DNA from: Actinomyces capricornis
GTDB lineage: Bacteria > Actinomycetota > Actinomycetes > Actinomycetales > Actinomycetaceae
Length of the DNA stretch: 64,000 bases
Assembly: GCF_019974135.1 (NCBI RefSeq)
Contig: NZ_AP025017.1
Coordinates: 2,108,001 to 2,172,000 of the forward strand
Reading direction: 5' to 3'
Shown here: positions 37,595-48,793 of the stretch, in pieces
Layout: each line of letters opens with the position of its first letter
How positions within the stretch are numbered: the stretch's first letter is position 1
Position numbers and translations under genes: made by a program
The notes under the pieces: model-generated
Databases searched by the model: none
What the model saw: the letters and a program-made list of their open reading frames with translations, nothing else
What the model was told of the DNA's origin: nothing

Positions 37595-40014
37595 GCCCGA
37601 CGCGCATCCACACGATCAAGAAGATCGACAACTACCGCATCTTCCAGGGATGGAAGCCGAGTGGTGGCGTCGAGTTCGCGCGTGTCAACTTGATCTACGG
37701 CCAGAACGGCAGTGGCAAGAGCACGCTTGCGACCCTCCTGCAGGGCTGTGCCGCCTACGCAGTTGATCAGTCCGACGACCGCGATCATCGGCACGATGAG
37801 GTCGTCAGTGCGGGCCTGCAACTCGAGGTATGTGATCCCTCCGATACGTCGACTTCCGGCAGTTCGGCGATCAGTCTGAATGATCGTGCCTTCTGGGGGC
37901 GTGTCAGGGTCTTCAACAAGGACTTCGTCCGCAGAAACCTCCGATTTGAGGAGGTCGACGGACCGCAGCCCGAAGCGCTCCTCACCATCGGTGAAAGGCT
38001 TGCCGACGCTGAGAAGAAACTCGAGGAGTTACGCCCTGAACTGGAAGCCAAGCGCCAAGAGCTTCCCCAGCGTGAGCAGGCAGCGAAGTCCGCTGAAGAC
38101 GCCGTTGATAGGAAGCTGAAAGACACGGCAAAGCAGGTCGTCGACGATCTCAGGACTTCAAAGGTCTCTCGTTATCGGGCAACCAACACGTACACTAAGC
38201 GGCAAGTTCGTGAACTTCTCGAAGGGGACCCCTCCATCCTGGAGGATGCATCCACAGAACTGCAGGCCGATCGTGACCATGCAACCAGAGAGGTGATGAA
38301 TCCTGTCTATCTGCAGCCTCGGCCTTCCGTGCTGGAACAGGATGGTCTCGATGAAGCGCGCCAGTTGCTATCGACAAGTGTGGTGAGCAATCATATTATT
38401 GAGGAGCTGGTGGAGCATGCTCAACGGTCCAGGTGGGTGCAGCAGGGCCTCGATCTTCATGAAGGTCTTGAGAGTTGCCTGTTCTGCGGGCAGGGGCTGA
38501 CCGCTGAGCGAATCAATGCTCTCAATGCGCACTTCGATGAGTCCTTCAAGGAGCTCCAGGCTGCTATTGACAATCTCCTGAAGCGTCTGGACGCCTCGAC
38601 TGAGGTGTCGAAGACCTACCTGGACGCCTTTCCTGCAGACTCCGAGGTATATGAAAGCCTCAGGGAAGATCTGGGGAAGGCTCGCCAGGCCTATGATACG
38701 GAGCATAAGGCGTACGTCAATGCTGTCGAGCAGATTGAAGCGGTGTTGAAGGAGAAGAAGAACAACCCCTTCGGAACTCCCACGCTCACATCAGATCTCG
38801 CGTTGGTAGCGCCGAAGACCGCGGAACTGGAGAAGGCGGTCAAGGAACACCAGAGCAGGATCGACAGTCACGCGAAACACGCTAGGGAGGCTGCCGCACG
38901 CGTCGAGCACTACCATGTGAAGAACGCTGCCGGTGAGTATATGCGTCTGAAGAAGGAGGTGGAGGACAAGCGGGCGGCTTGCGAAGAGCTTCAGGACCAG
39001 ATGAAGGAACTCGGGGAGCGGATTACGGTGCTTGAGAGCGTGGATGGTGATCCCATTCCCGGAGCAGCGGAACTCAGCGAAGGGCTGCGAGGACTCCTGG
39101 GGTGTGACGAGCTCAAGTTCAGCGCCCAAGACTCGAAGCACTACGCCATCGAACGAGCCGGAGACCCTGCAACCCACCTCAGTGAGGGCGAGCAGACCGC
39201 GATCGCGCTGCTGTACTTCCTCGCCAGTGTTCGCAAGGACAAGATTCAGGGTGAGCCTCCAATTATGATCATCGACGATCCGGTCTCCAGCCTGGACCAC
39301 GGAATTCTCTTCGGCGCCTCCGCGCATATCTGGGCGGAGTCCGTTGTCAACACGTACGCCAGTCAGGTCTTCCTCCTCACCCACAACTTCGACCTCTTCC
39401 GCCACTGGCTTATCCAGCTCGAATCTCGACAGCAGCACGAGGACTGCGACTTCCGGGCCTATGAAGTGACGTCGGTGGTCGCCCCGCGTGGACCTGGTCA
39501 ATTCCCCCGTCGTCCGCAACTCAGGCGTTGGGAAACGGATAAAGATCGCAGCAAGGTGCTGCGATCTGAGTATCATTTCCTTTTCTGGCGGGTAGCCCAC
39601 GCGGTCGTTGACAGGCGTGGTGACGAAAGTCTTGCGGACCAAATGAACGAACTGGCGCTCATGCCCAACGCCGCTAGACGCATGCTTGAGGCGTTCTTGA
39701 GTTTTAGGTGCCCCGGAAAGGTGGGCTCATTCCATGTCGCGTTGCAGGAACTCATGCGCAGAGATCGTCTGTTGGATGGCGTTATCCGGACGCGTGTCGA
39801 GAGATACCTCCACGCTTACTCTCATTTTGATGGTGGAGATATTTCTCAGCCGCTCAAGCTGACTGAAGTCACGACTGTTCTCCGCGCACTGTTCCATCTT
39901 ATGCACCACGTCGATCCCGAGCATGTGTCCGCGATGTGTACGGCTCTCGCTATCGATCAACGCAAACTCCTGGGTGATTCCGTGTCCGCATCGTCGGAAG
40001 GCACTGTCACATGA
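37591..40014 (+). CDS. RloC-like zinc-hook ATPase, candidate anticodon nuclease
   Basis: 807 residues, AAA_13 architecture. Walker A GQNGSGKST is at 37-45. A long coiled-coil region (about 125-510) is interrupted by a zinc-hook C-x2-C at 296-299 (CLFCG). The ABC signature LSEGEQ is at 530-535 and Walker B MIIDDPVSSLD at 559-569, followed by a switch histidine region (LLTHNFDLFRHW). The C-terminal domain contains R696-x3-E700 and H745 in a context (NAARRMLEAFLSF; YLHAYSHFD) matching the Arg-Glu-His triad of PrrC/RloC tRNA anticodon nucleases. RloC proteins cut tRNA after DNA damage or phage attack. Overlaps (ATGA) link it to both neighbours. Codon use is less GC-biased than in flanking iol genes. 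Confidence 0.85.
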   Translation: MSPTRIHTIKKIDNYRIFQGWKPSGGVEFARVNLIYGQNGSGKSTLATLLQGCAAYAVDQSDDRDHRHDEVVSAGLQLEVCDPSDTSTSGSSAISLNDRAFWGRVRVFNKDFVRRNLRFEEVDGPQPEALLTIGERLADAEKKLEELRPELEAKRQELPQREQAAKSAEDAVDRKLKDTAKQVVDDLRTSKVSRYRATNTYTKRQVRELLEGDPSILEDASTELQADRDHATREVMNPVYLQPRPSVLEQDGLDEARQLLSTSVVSNHIIEELVEHAQRSRWVQQGLDLHEGLESCLFCGQGLTAERINALNAHFDESFKELQAAIDNLLKRLDASTEVSKTYLDAFPADSEVYESLREDLGKARQAYDTEHKAYVNAVEQIEAVLKEKKNNPFGTPTLTSDLALVAPKTAELEKAVKEHQSRIDSHAKHAREAAARVEHYHVKNAAGEYMRLKKEVEDKRAACEELQDQMKELGERITVLESVDGDPIPGAAELSEGLRGLLGCDELKFSAQDSKHYAIERAGDPATHLSEGEQTAIALLYFLASVRKDKIQGEPPIMIIDDPVSSLDHGILFGASAHIWAESVVNTYASQVFLLTHNFDLFRHWLIQLESRQQHEDCDFRAYEVTSVVAPRGPGQFPRRPQLRRWETDKDRSKVLRSEYHFLFWRVAHAVVDRRGDESLADQMNELALMPNAARRMLEAFLSFRCPGKVGSFHVALQELMRRDRLLDGVIRTRVERYLHAYSHFDGGDISQPLKLTEVTTVLRALFHLMHHVDPEHVSAMCTALAIDQRKLLGDSVSASSEGTVT

Positions 40015-41558
40015 CCGACTACCTCTGCCTCGGTTCAGACGGGCGGGTCACGGACCGGGAGGGCAAGACACTGGAGCTCAAACGGGACCTGTCCTCGCCC
40101 GGAGGGCCGCTGCGGACCATCGCCGCCTTCGCGAACTCGGCGGGCGGGCGACTTGTCCTCGGCGTTGAAGACGACGGTACCGTCGTCGGCGTCGCCGACC
40201 CCCTGGCTGAGGAGGAGCGCGTCGCCAGCCTCATCAGCGACCACATCTCACCCCAGCTCGTCCCCGCCATCGACCTCGTCACGCTCAACGGCACGACCGT
40301 CCTCGTCGTCGACGTGCCGCTGAGCACCCGTCGCCCCCACTACCTCACCCGGCAGGGGCCGGAGGCCGGCGTCTACGTGCGTCTGGGCTCCACCACCCGC
40401 CAAGCCGACCCGGCACTGGTCGCCGAGCTCGAGCGCAACGCCCGCGGCATCGCCTTCGAGGACCTGCCCGAGCCCCGCGCCAGCCTCGAGGACCTTGACC
40501 TCGCCTCACTATCCGACCTGCGCGGTCGCCCCACCAGCGTCGATGACCTCCTCGCGCTCGGACTCGCCGTGAGGCACGGCACCGGGATCGTCCCCACGAA
40601 TGCAGGCATCCTTGCCGCTTGCCCGGACCCCACCCGCTTCCTGCCCTCGGCCTGGGTCCAGTGCGGACGCCTCCGTGGACCCCACGGCACCGACATCTTC
40701 GACCAGGCAGAGATCCACGGCCCCATGCCACTGGCCGTGGACCAGGTCATGAGCTTCCTCCTCAAGCACGCCTACAAGACCGCGGTCTTCGGCGAGGTCC
40801 GCCGCCGCGACGTCTACTCCATCCCCGTCGAGCCGATCCGCGAAGTCATCGTCAACGCCCTTGTTCACTCCTCCTACGCCGAGCGCGGCACGCCCATCCG
40901 CATCGGCTTCTATGACGACCGCATCCAGGTGGACAGTCCAGGCCTTCTGCTGCCCGGCATGACCGTGGAGACCATGCGCAGGGTCTCCCGGCTGCGCAAC
41001 CCGGCGCTGGCGCGCATCTTCCGTGAGGCCGGGATCATGGAGCAGTGGGGCACCGGCGTCCAGCGCGTCTTCGCGCAGGTCGCCGAGGCCGGTCTGCCCG
41101 AGCCGGTGATCGAGGAGGTCCAGGACCGGGTGCGGGTGACGATCTACGTGCCCAACCACGACCCCGGGCGGGTCAGTGAGCATGTGAGCAAGTCAAGTGA
41201 GGGAGTCAAGTCACTAAGTCAAGGCACTAAGTCGGCGTCCGAAGACACCAAGTCGACGCGCCCGGCCAAGACCTCAGGCCGCCGAGTGAGTAAGTCGAGT
41301 GAGCAAGTGAGCAAGTCGAGTGAGCAGGTCATGGCGGTCCTCACCGCCGCTGACACTCCCCGATCTCGTTCTGAGCTGCTGGCCACCATTGGGCTTGCTG
41401 ACGCCTATGGGAACTACCGACGCCATCTGCTCCCCCTCATCGAGAAGGGGTACCTCGCCCGGACGATCCCCGACAAGCCCAACAGCCGCCTCCAGCGCTA
41501 CCGTCTCACCGACACCGGCCGCGCCTACCTCGACAGCCTTTCTGGAGACGCCGAATGA
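40011..41558 (+). CDS. AlbA_2 (Schlafen-like) domain ATP-binding regulator
   Basis: 515 residues. The N-terminal AlbA_2 (formerly AAA_4) domain has TLELKRDLSSPGGPLRTIAAFANSAGG and LGVEDDG. A GHKL-like ATPase module follows near residue 274 (EPIREVIVNALVHSSY; DDRIQVDSPG; IMEQWGTGVQR), then a low-complexity linker of VSKSS/VKSLS repeats (about 387-440) and a C-terminal winged helix. Such proteins are often near type I restriction or RloC genes, but their biochemical role is not established. Start and stop codons overlap both adjacent frames (ATGA), so it is in one operon with the RloC-like gene. Confidence 0.82.
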   Translation: MTDYLCLGSDGRVTDREGKTLELKRDLSSPGGPLRTIAAFANSAGGRLVLGVEDDGTVVGVADPLAEEERVASLISDHISPQLVPAIDLVTLNGTTVLVVDVPLSTRRPHYLTRQGPEAGVYVRLGSTTRQADPALVAELERNARGIAFEDLPEPRASLEDLDLASLSDLRGRPTSVDDLLALGLAVRHGTGIVPTNAGILAACPDPTRFLPSAWVQCGRLRGPHGTDIFDQAEIHGPMPLAVDQVMSFLLKHAYKTAVFGEVRRRDVYSIPVEPIREVIVNALVHSSYAERGTPIRIGFYDDRIQVDSPGLLLPGMTVETMRRVSRLRNPALARIFREAGIMEQWGTGVQRVFAQVAEAGLPEPVIEEVQDRVRVTIYVPNHDPGRVSEHVSKSSEGVKSLSQGTKSASEDTKSTRPAKTSGRRVSKSSEQVSKSSEQVMAVLTAADTPRSRSELLATIGLADAYGNYRRHLLPLIEKGYLARTIPDKPNSRLQRYRLTDTGRAYLDSLSGDAE

Positions 41559-41656
41559 GCTCTTTGTCCACCATCAAGCACCAGCTGCGCGAGCGCTTCG
41601 CCCGCCCTGGTGAGGCCGGGCGTCTCCCGCCTGGAGTCCACCCGGCGCGCCTATGA
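41555..41656 (+). pseudogene. 5' stub of a truncated fourth cassette gene
   Basis: The frame opens with ATGA overlap to the AlbA_2 gene and reads MSSLSTIKHQLRERFARPG before running, out of frame, into the duplicated iolD 3' end and stopping after 33 codons. The coupled start shows the cassette once continued into another gene, perhaps a restriction subunit such as hsdR. Only about 15-20 original codons survive, too few to identify it. Confidence 0.6.
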
Positions 41657-41777
41657 GGACTACGTGCGCGACCGGGCCCCCCAGCGCCACTACCTGTAGG
41701 CCTCGGCCCCTGCTGCGGACCGCCCCGCGCCCACCCGCCTGATGCCCGCGGATCCCCGAGCGGATCGGGCGGGTGGG
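41631..41777 (+). repeat. iolD 3'-end direct repeat, copy 2
   Basis: Second copy of the iolD end and terminator. In the iolD frame it still reads GVSRLESTRRAYEDYVRDRA and ends QRHYL plus stop (41619-41698), and the hairpin GCCCACCCGCC/GGCGGGTGGGC (41729-41739, 41768-41778) is perfect here. Native iolA promoter sequence continues directly after it. Confidence 0.92.
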
Positions 41778-41801
41778 CGCGGATCTCATCCCGCACGCTG
41801 A

Positions 41802-41815
41802 AATGTGCTGACAAA
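41802..41815. promoter_or_regulatory. Candidate inositol-regulon operator 4 (iolA promoter)
   Basis: AATGTGCTGACAAA: the right half and centre (TGTGCTGACAAA) are identical to the iolC site, the left half weaker. A TAAGGT hexamer (about 41832) could be the -10 box of iolA. Confidence 0.6.
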
Positions 41816-41900
41816 CTTCGGGGTGTGGGACTAAGGTAGGTGGCGCCCGCTGGCGCCGGCGATGGCGCCGGGGCCACACGCCCGCAACGTTGAGGAGTCA

Positions 41901-43400
<1,500 letters not shown>

Positions 43401-43580
43401 GACCGGGGCCGTCGATGGCTGATACCGCACTCACCAGGCTCGGTCCCGGTGCGTCCCGCCGGTCGCGGCCCGCGGCGCGGACCCTGGAAGCAGCCGTCCT
43501 CCCCACACGGCGGGATAGCGCCCCCGAGGGCGCTGCCCCCGGCTGCGCCCCTGGCCGGCACGGGCGGGCCGGCGAGATCC

Positions 43581-44951
43581 ATGGGCCACCGCTCAGCCGC
43601 ATCGACGGCGAGCCCGGTGCCTGAGCCCCGCCCGCCCGCGCCGCAGGGGCCGCGCAGCCCGGTGCGCCTGCGCCTGTACGCCTGGGTGACGGGGCTTGTC
43701 CTGGGATCGCTCGATGCCATCCTGGCGCTGAGGATCGCTCTCGGCCCCGGTGCGGGCGGGTCGTGGATCACCAGTCCACTGGCCGTGGTCCTCCTCATGT
43801 GCGGATCGGCGGCGGTGGGGTCGGCCGCAGGCGCCCCGGTCATCCGCCGCCTGGGGGTCCGGGCGGCTGGGGCGGGGGCCGACCTGCTCCTCATCATCGG
43901 TGCCGTCCTGGCCGCACTCCCGGAGGCCCGCGTCGACGCTGCCCTCGCCCTGGGAGCCGCTGCCCTGGGAGCCGCCCTGGTGGGCCTGGGTGCGGGGCTG
44001 CTGCTTCTGGTGGCGCCGCAGGCCTGCCACGAGTTGGCCCTGCCCGGCCACAGGCGCCTCATGCCCCAGGCCATCGCCCTGGTCCCGGTGGGTGCGGCGC
44101 TGGGACTGCTGGGCTCCTGGTGGCTGGCGTACCCACTGACCGCGGGCTGGCTGGGAGTCGTGGCGGTGGCACTGGCCCACCTGGGGATGGTGCTGGCCCT
44201 GCCCCCGAGCCCGGTCTGGTTGGCCGGCCGGGGGCGCGACCTCGAGGCCTTCGGGGTGCTGCGCCGCCTGCACGGCGCCCTGGAAGCGGCAGTGGCTATC
44301 GACTGGGCGCGTCACGAGGCGGGCATGGCCGCCGAGCAGCAGCCCCTGACCCTGGCCGATCTGCGCGTCCGGGGGATCCGACGGGCCGCCGGCGCCGCTG
44401 CGGTGCTCGTCATTGCCCAGGAGGCGCCTCTGGGCGCCGCCGCCATCATCCTCGCCCCGGCCGTCATCCTGGTCCTGGGAGGATCGGGGGCCCAGGTGGC
44501 GGTCAGCGCCGTGGGATGGCTCCTCATCGCAGTCCTGGCGATCCTGCTCGCCGCGGCCACCACCGCCAGGCGCTTCATCGCGGTCATGCTCGGGGTGAGC
44601 CTGGCGGTCATCGCCTCCACACTGCTGGTCGCCTTGACGGCGGTCTCCGGGCGGGCCGCACTCTGGCTCGCCGTCATCCCCCTGGTGGTCATCGCAGGGG
44701 CCCAGCAGGCACTGGTGCTCCCGGCCTGCCAGGGCGCGGTGGATCCGCGCGTGCCCCCATGGCTGGTGGGGGCGCAGCGCCGGATGGTGGCCGTGGGCCG
44801 GTCGTTGGCGCGCATCCCGGCGCTCGCGGTCCCCTTGGTGGCCCTGGAGCGCGGCGGCCCGGAGGTGATGGCCTGGGTCTTCTTCGCCATGGCCCTGGCC
44901 TCGGCAGTCGTGGTCATGGCGCGCCTGCCTCGCGAGATCGGTGTGCCCTGA
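43581..44951 (+). CDS. Divergent MFS transporter, sugar-porter-like
   Basis: About 456 residues from ATG 43581; a GTG at 43617 is a good alternative. There are twelve hydrophobic segments in two sets of six. The loop after helix 6 reads PPSPVWLAGRGRDLEAFGVL, a clear relative of the PESPRWL...A...L signature of sugar porters, but the usual G-R-x-G-R-R motif between helices 2 and 3 and the ELFP-type motif are not seen. It is probably a second, diverged inositol or sugar transporter, possibly of changed function. It lies 180 bases after iolA on the same strand. Confidence 0.7.
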   Translation: MGHRSAASTASPVPEPRPPAPQGPRSPVRLRLYAWVTGLVLGSLDAILALRIALGPGAGGSWITSPLAVVLLMCGSAAVGSAAGAPVIRRLGVRAAGAGADLLLIIGAVLAALPEARVDAALALGAAALGAALVGLGAGLLLLVAPQACHELALPGHRRLMPQAIALVPVGAALGLLGSWWLAYPLTAGWLGVVAVALAHLGMVLALPPSPVWLAGRGRDLEAFGVLRRLHGALEAAVAIDWARHEAGMAAEQQPLTLADLRVRGIRRAAGAAAVLVIAQEAPLGAAAIILAPAVILVLGGSGAQVAVSAVGWLLIAVLAILLAAATTARRFIAVMLGVSLAVIASTLLVALTAVSGRAALWLAVIPLVVIAGAQQALVLPACQGAVDPRVPPWLVGAQRRMVAVGRSLARIPALAVPLVALERGGPEVMAWVFFAMALASAVVVMARLPREIGVP

Positions 44952-45002
44952 CGCAGGGCCGTCCGGTGCGCCGGTGCCGGATAGGGACCTTCAGCCCCTC
45001 TT

Positions 45003-45016
45003 TTTGTCAGGACAAA
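45003..45016. promoter_or_regulatory. Candidate inositol-regulon operator 5 (adh promoter)
   Basis: TTTGTCAGGACAAA, extended to TTTTGTCAGGACAAAA (45002-45017), a near-perfect palindrome. TAGGCT follows at 45022-45027 as a possible -10 box for the alcohol dehydrogenase gene. Confidence 0.7.
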
Positions 45017-45139
45017 AGGCGTAGGCTGCGGTGAATGGCGCGAACCGGGCCTGCCGGTGGGCCCGACGTCGTCGCGACCCAGTACCTGCGCACCTGCGGC
45101 ACCACGAGATCCAGCGCACTCACCGAGAGGCAATCGAGC

Positions 45140-46312
45140 ATGACGAGCAACGAGGCAGTCCAGACCCCTGAGAAGACCATCTCCGACACCATCCCCGAGA
45201 CCATGATGGCCGCAGTCCTGCGCGATCCCGCCAGGGGCCTGCAGATCGAGACCCTGCGCACCCCGCGGCCCAAGGCGGGCGAGGTCCTCATCAAGGTGGC
45301 CGCCTGCGGCCTGTGCCACTCCGACCTTCACGTCATGGGCGGCGCCATCGCCTTCCCCCTGCCTGCCGTCCTGGGGCACGAGGTCTCGGGCACCATCGTG
45401 GAGGTCGGGCCCGGCAACGAGAACATCGGGCTGGAGGTGGGGCAGCGGGTGGCTGGGGGCTTCCTCATGCCCTGCGGTCAGTGCGAGGCCTGCGCCTCTG
45501 GGCGAGACGAGCTGTGCGGCCCCTTCTTCGAGCTCAACCGCCTCAAGGGGGTCCTCTACGACGGCACCACCCGCCTGGCCACCACCGAGGGCGAGCCGGT
45601 GGCCATGTACTCCATGGGAGGGCTGGCCCAGTACGCCGTCGTGCCCGCCACTGCGGTGGCGCCCGTGCCCGAGAGCATCGACATGGTTCCCGCCGCCATC
45701 CTGGGCTGTGCGGCCATGACCGGCTATGGCGCCGTGCGCCGCGGGGCCGACCTGCGCTTCGGGGAGAGCGTGGCGGTCGTCGCGGTGGGGGGAGTGGGCA
45801 CGAATATCGTCCAGATCGCCAGGGCCTTCGGCGCCAGCCAGGTCATCGCCATCGACGTCGACGACGACAAGCTCGCCCCCATGCTCGACTACGGCGCCAC
45901 CGCGGTGGTCAACTCCGCTACCCACGACGCCCGCCAGGAGGTTCTCCGGCTCACCGGTGGACGGGGGGTGGATGTCTCCTTCGAGGCCCTGGGCATCCCC
46001 GCGACCTGGACCACCGCCCTGGATGTTCTCGCCGACGGCGGGCGCATGGTGCCCATCGGCCTGGGGGCCGGGGTGCAGACCGCCGGGGTGGAGATCAACC
46101 GCACCGTGCGCCGCTCCCAGTCGATCCTGGGCTCCTATGGGGCGCGCACCCGTCAGGACCTGCCCGCCGTGGTGGAGCTGGCGGCCAGCGGCGTCATCAG
46201 CTACAAGGAGATCGTCTCGCGCCGCCTGCCGCTGCAGGAGGCGGGCCTGGGCTATGAGGCGCTGCACAACCGGGAGATCCGGGGCCGCGCCGTCGTCGAT
46301 ATGTCCCTCTAA
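45140..46312 (+). CDS. Zinc-dependent alcohol dehydrogenase
   Basis: 390 residues, medium-chain dehydrogenase family. Catalytic zinc ligands are the cysteine of ACGLCHSDLH and the GHE motif; the structural zinc site is CGQCEACASGRDELC. The nucleotide-binding motif is VGGVGTNIVQIARAFGA, followed by an acidic DVDDD that favours NAD+. The role in inositol use is not known; it may oxidise another polyol or remove an aldehyde. The ATG at 45140 has GAGAGG upstream. The regulon palindrome at 45003 supports co-regulation. Confidence 0.88.
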   Translation: MTSNEAVQTPEKTISDTIPETMMAAVLRDPARGLQIETLRTPRPKAGEVLIKVAACGLCHSDLHVMGGAIAFPLPAVLGHEVSGTIVEVGPGNENIGLEVGQRVAGGFLMPCGQCEACASGRDELCGPFFELNRLKGVLYDGTTRLATTEGEPVAMYSMGGLAQYAVVPATAVAPVPESIDMVPAAILGCAAMTGYGAVRRGADLRFGESVAVVAVGGVGTNIVQIARAFGASQVIAIDVDDDKLAPMLDYGATAVVNSATHDARQEVLRLTGGRGVDVSFEALGIPATWTTALDVLADGGRMVPIGLGAGVQTAGVEINRTVRRSQSILGSYGARTRQDLPAVVELAASGVISYKEIVSRRLPLQEAGLGYEALHNREIRGRAVVDMSL

Positions 46313-46314
46313 CC

Positions 46315-46396
46315 CCTTCCTTTCGACAATTTGCATGAGATCGTACTTCTCCAGGCCCGGAGAAGTACGATCTCATGCAAATTGTCGAAAGGAAGG
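46315..46396. repeat. Long palindromic repeat, copy 3
   Basis: 82 bp, arms 46315-46355 and 46356-46396 with one mismatch pair near the centre. It has the same arm sequence as the copies at 1008-1081 and 12972-13045, here extended by CCTT/AAGG on the outside. It lies between the convergent adh gene and the small membrane-protein gene. Confidence 0.92.
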
Positions 46397-46413
46397 AGGC
46401 GGGGAGGGGTGGA

Positions 46414-46701
46414 TTAGCGGAGGGGGAGCTTGGTGAGGCCGGTGTAGAGGCCCACGCCCACGGTCGTGATGGTCAGCGCGGCAGACGCGAGGAGCAGCGC
46501 GGGGATCGAGGTGACGACGCCGACGGCCGCCATGGTCGCGACGGTGATCATCATGGCAACGATGGTCGCCATGAAGGTCAGGCGGCGCGCCTCGGCCTGG
46601 GCGTCGGTGGTCTGCTGGGCGGCGGTCTGCTGGGCAGCGGTCTGCTGGGCGGTGGTGGGGGTCTGGGCCTGTGCGGCGCGCTCGGCGACGGTGGTGGTCA
46701 T
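46414..46701 (-). CDS. Small membrane protein with AAQQT repeats
   Basis: 95 residues. After [11 protein letters not shown] comes a tandem [15 protein letters not shown] stretch, then two hydrophobic helices ([21 protein letters not shown] and [21 protein letters not shown]) and a short basic end. The start is ATG at 46701; a longer start would add unconvincing sequence. The function is unknown. The regulon palindrome at 46837 lies about 140 bases upstream, so it may respond to inositol. Confidence 0.6.
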   Translation of the reverse strand: MTTTVAERAAQAQTPTTAQQTAAQQTAAQQTTDAQAEARRLTFMATIVAMMITVATMAAVGVVTSIPALLLASAALTITTVGVGLYTGLTKLPLR

Positions 46702-46836
46702 GGCTGGATTCCTCTCGGTCGCGCCGAGCAGGGCCGCTGGCCTGATCGCCGTGCGTCCCTGCACGGCGATGTGCAGCCCTTGCGGGGCTGGGCGGAGGTT
46801 CCTCCGTCGCCGGCGAGCCTACGGAGGGCCGCGCAC

Positions 46837-46850
46837 TTTGTCCAGACAAA
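46837..46850. promoter_or_regulatory. Candidate inositol-regulon operator 6
   Basis: TTTGTCCAGACAAA, with extra flanking symmetry (CACT... and ...AGTG). On the minus strand TAGGCT follows about 17 bases later, as at the adh promoter. It precedes the small membrane-protein gene; guaA starts about 100 bases away on the other side. Confidence 0.62.
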
Positions 46851-46948
46851 CAAGTGTGACCTGTGCGCCGCCGCTATGGCCGCACCAGGGCTCGCCACCG
46901 CTGGGCCGCCGTTGGGCCTCCACCGGGCCGCCCGGCTATCCTGGCCCG

Positions 46949-48538
<1,590 letters not shown>

Positions 48539-48575
48539 GGCGCGCGGGAGCCGGGCGCTTGCCGGGGTGATCCCC

Positions 48576-48690
48576 GGCGCCAGTGCCCCGGCTGGGGCGG
48601 CGCCAGGTTCCGGATTAGGATGGCGCCAACATCCGGGTTGAATGGGCGCCAAGTTCCTGGTTGAGTGGGCGCCAACATCCGGGTTCGCCC
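48576..48690. repeat. Five tandem 23-bp repeats
   Basis: Units start with GGCGCCA at 48576, 48599, 48622, 48645 and 48668. The first is degenerate; units 3 and 5 (GGCGCCAACATCCGGGTT) alternate with units 2 and 4 (GGCGCCA-GTTCC/T-GG-TT), giving a 46-bp higher-order period. The array lies between guaA and the DUF4143 ATPase gene, ending about 100 bases before its start codon. Confidence 0.85.
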
Positions 48691-48793
48691 TGCAGGGCTC
48701 CGGCGGTTCGCGGATCTGCGTAGGTCATCACGTTCCACTGGGCCCTGGCTGGATGCTCAGTCGGGTTCGAGCAGGCGTCAAGGAGTGGGTCTT

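Noticed and set aside
37100..41900. Possible CRISPR or phage in the defence cassette region
   Set aside because: No spaced short repeats, integrase, capsid or cas-type genes are present; the only repeat is the duplicated iolD end.
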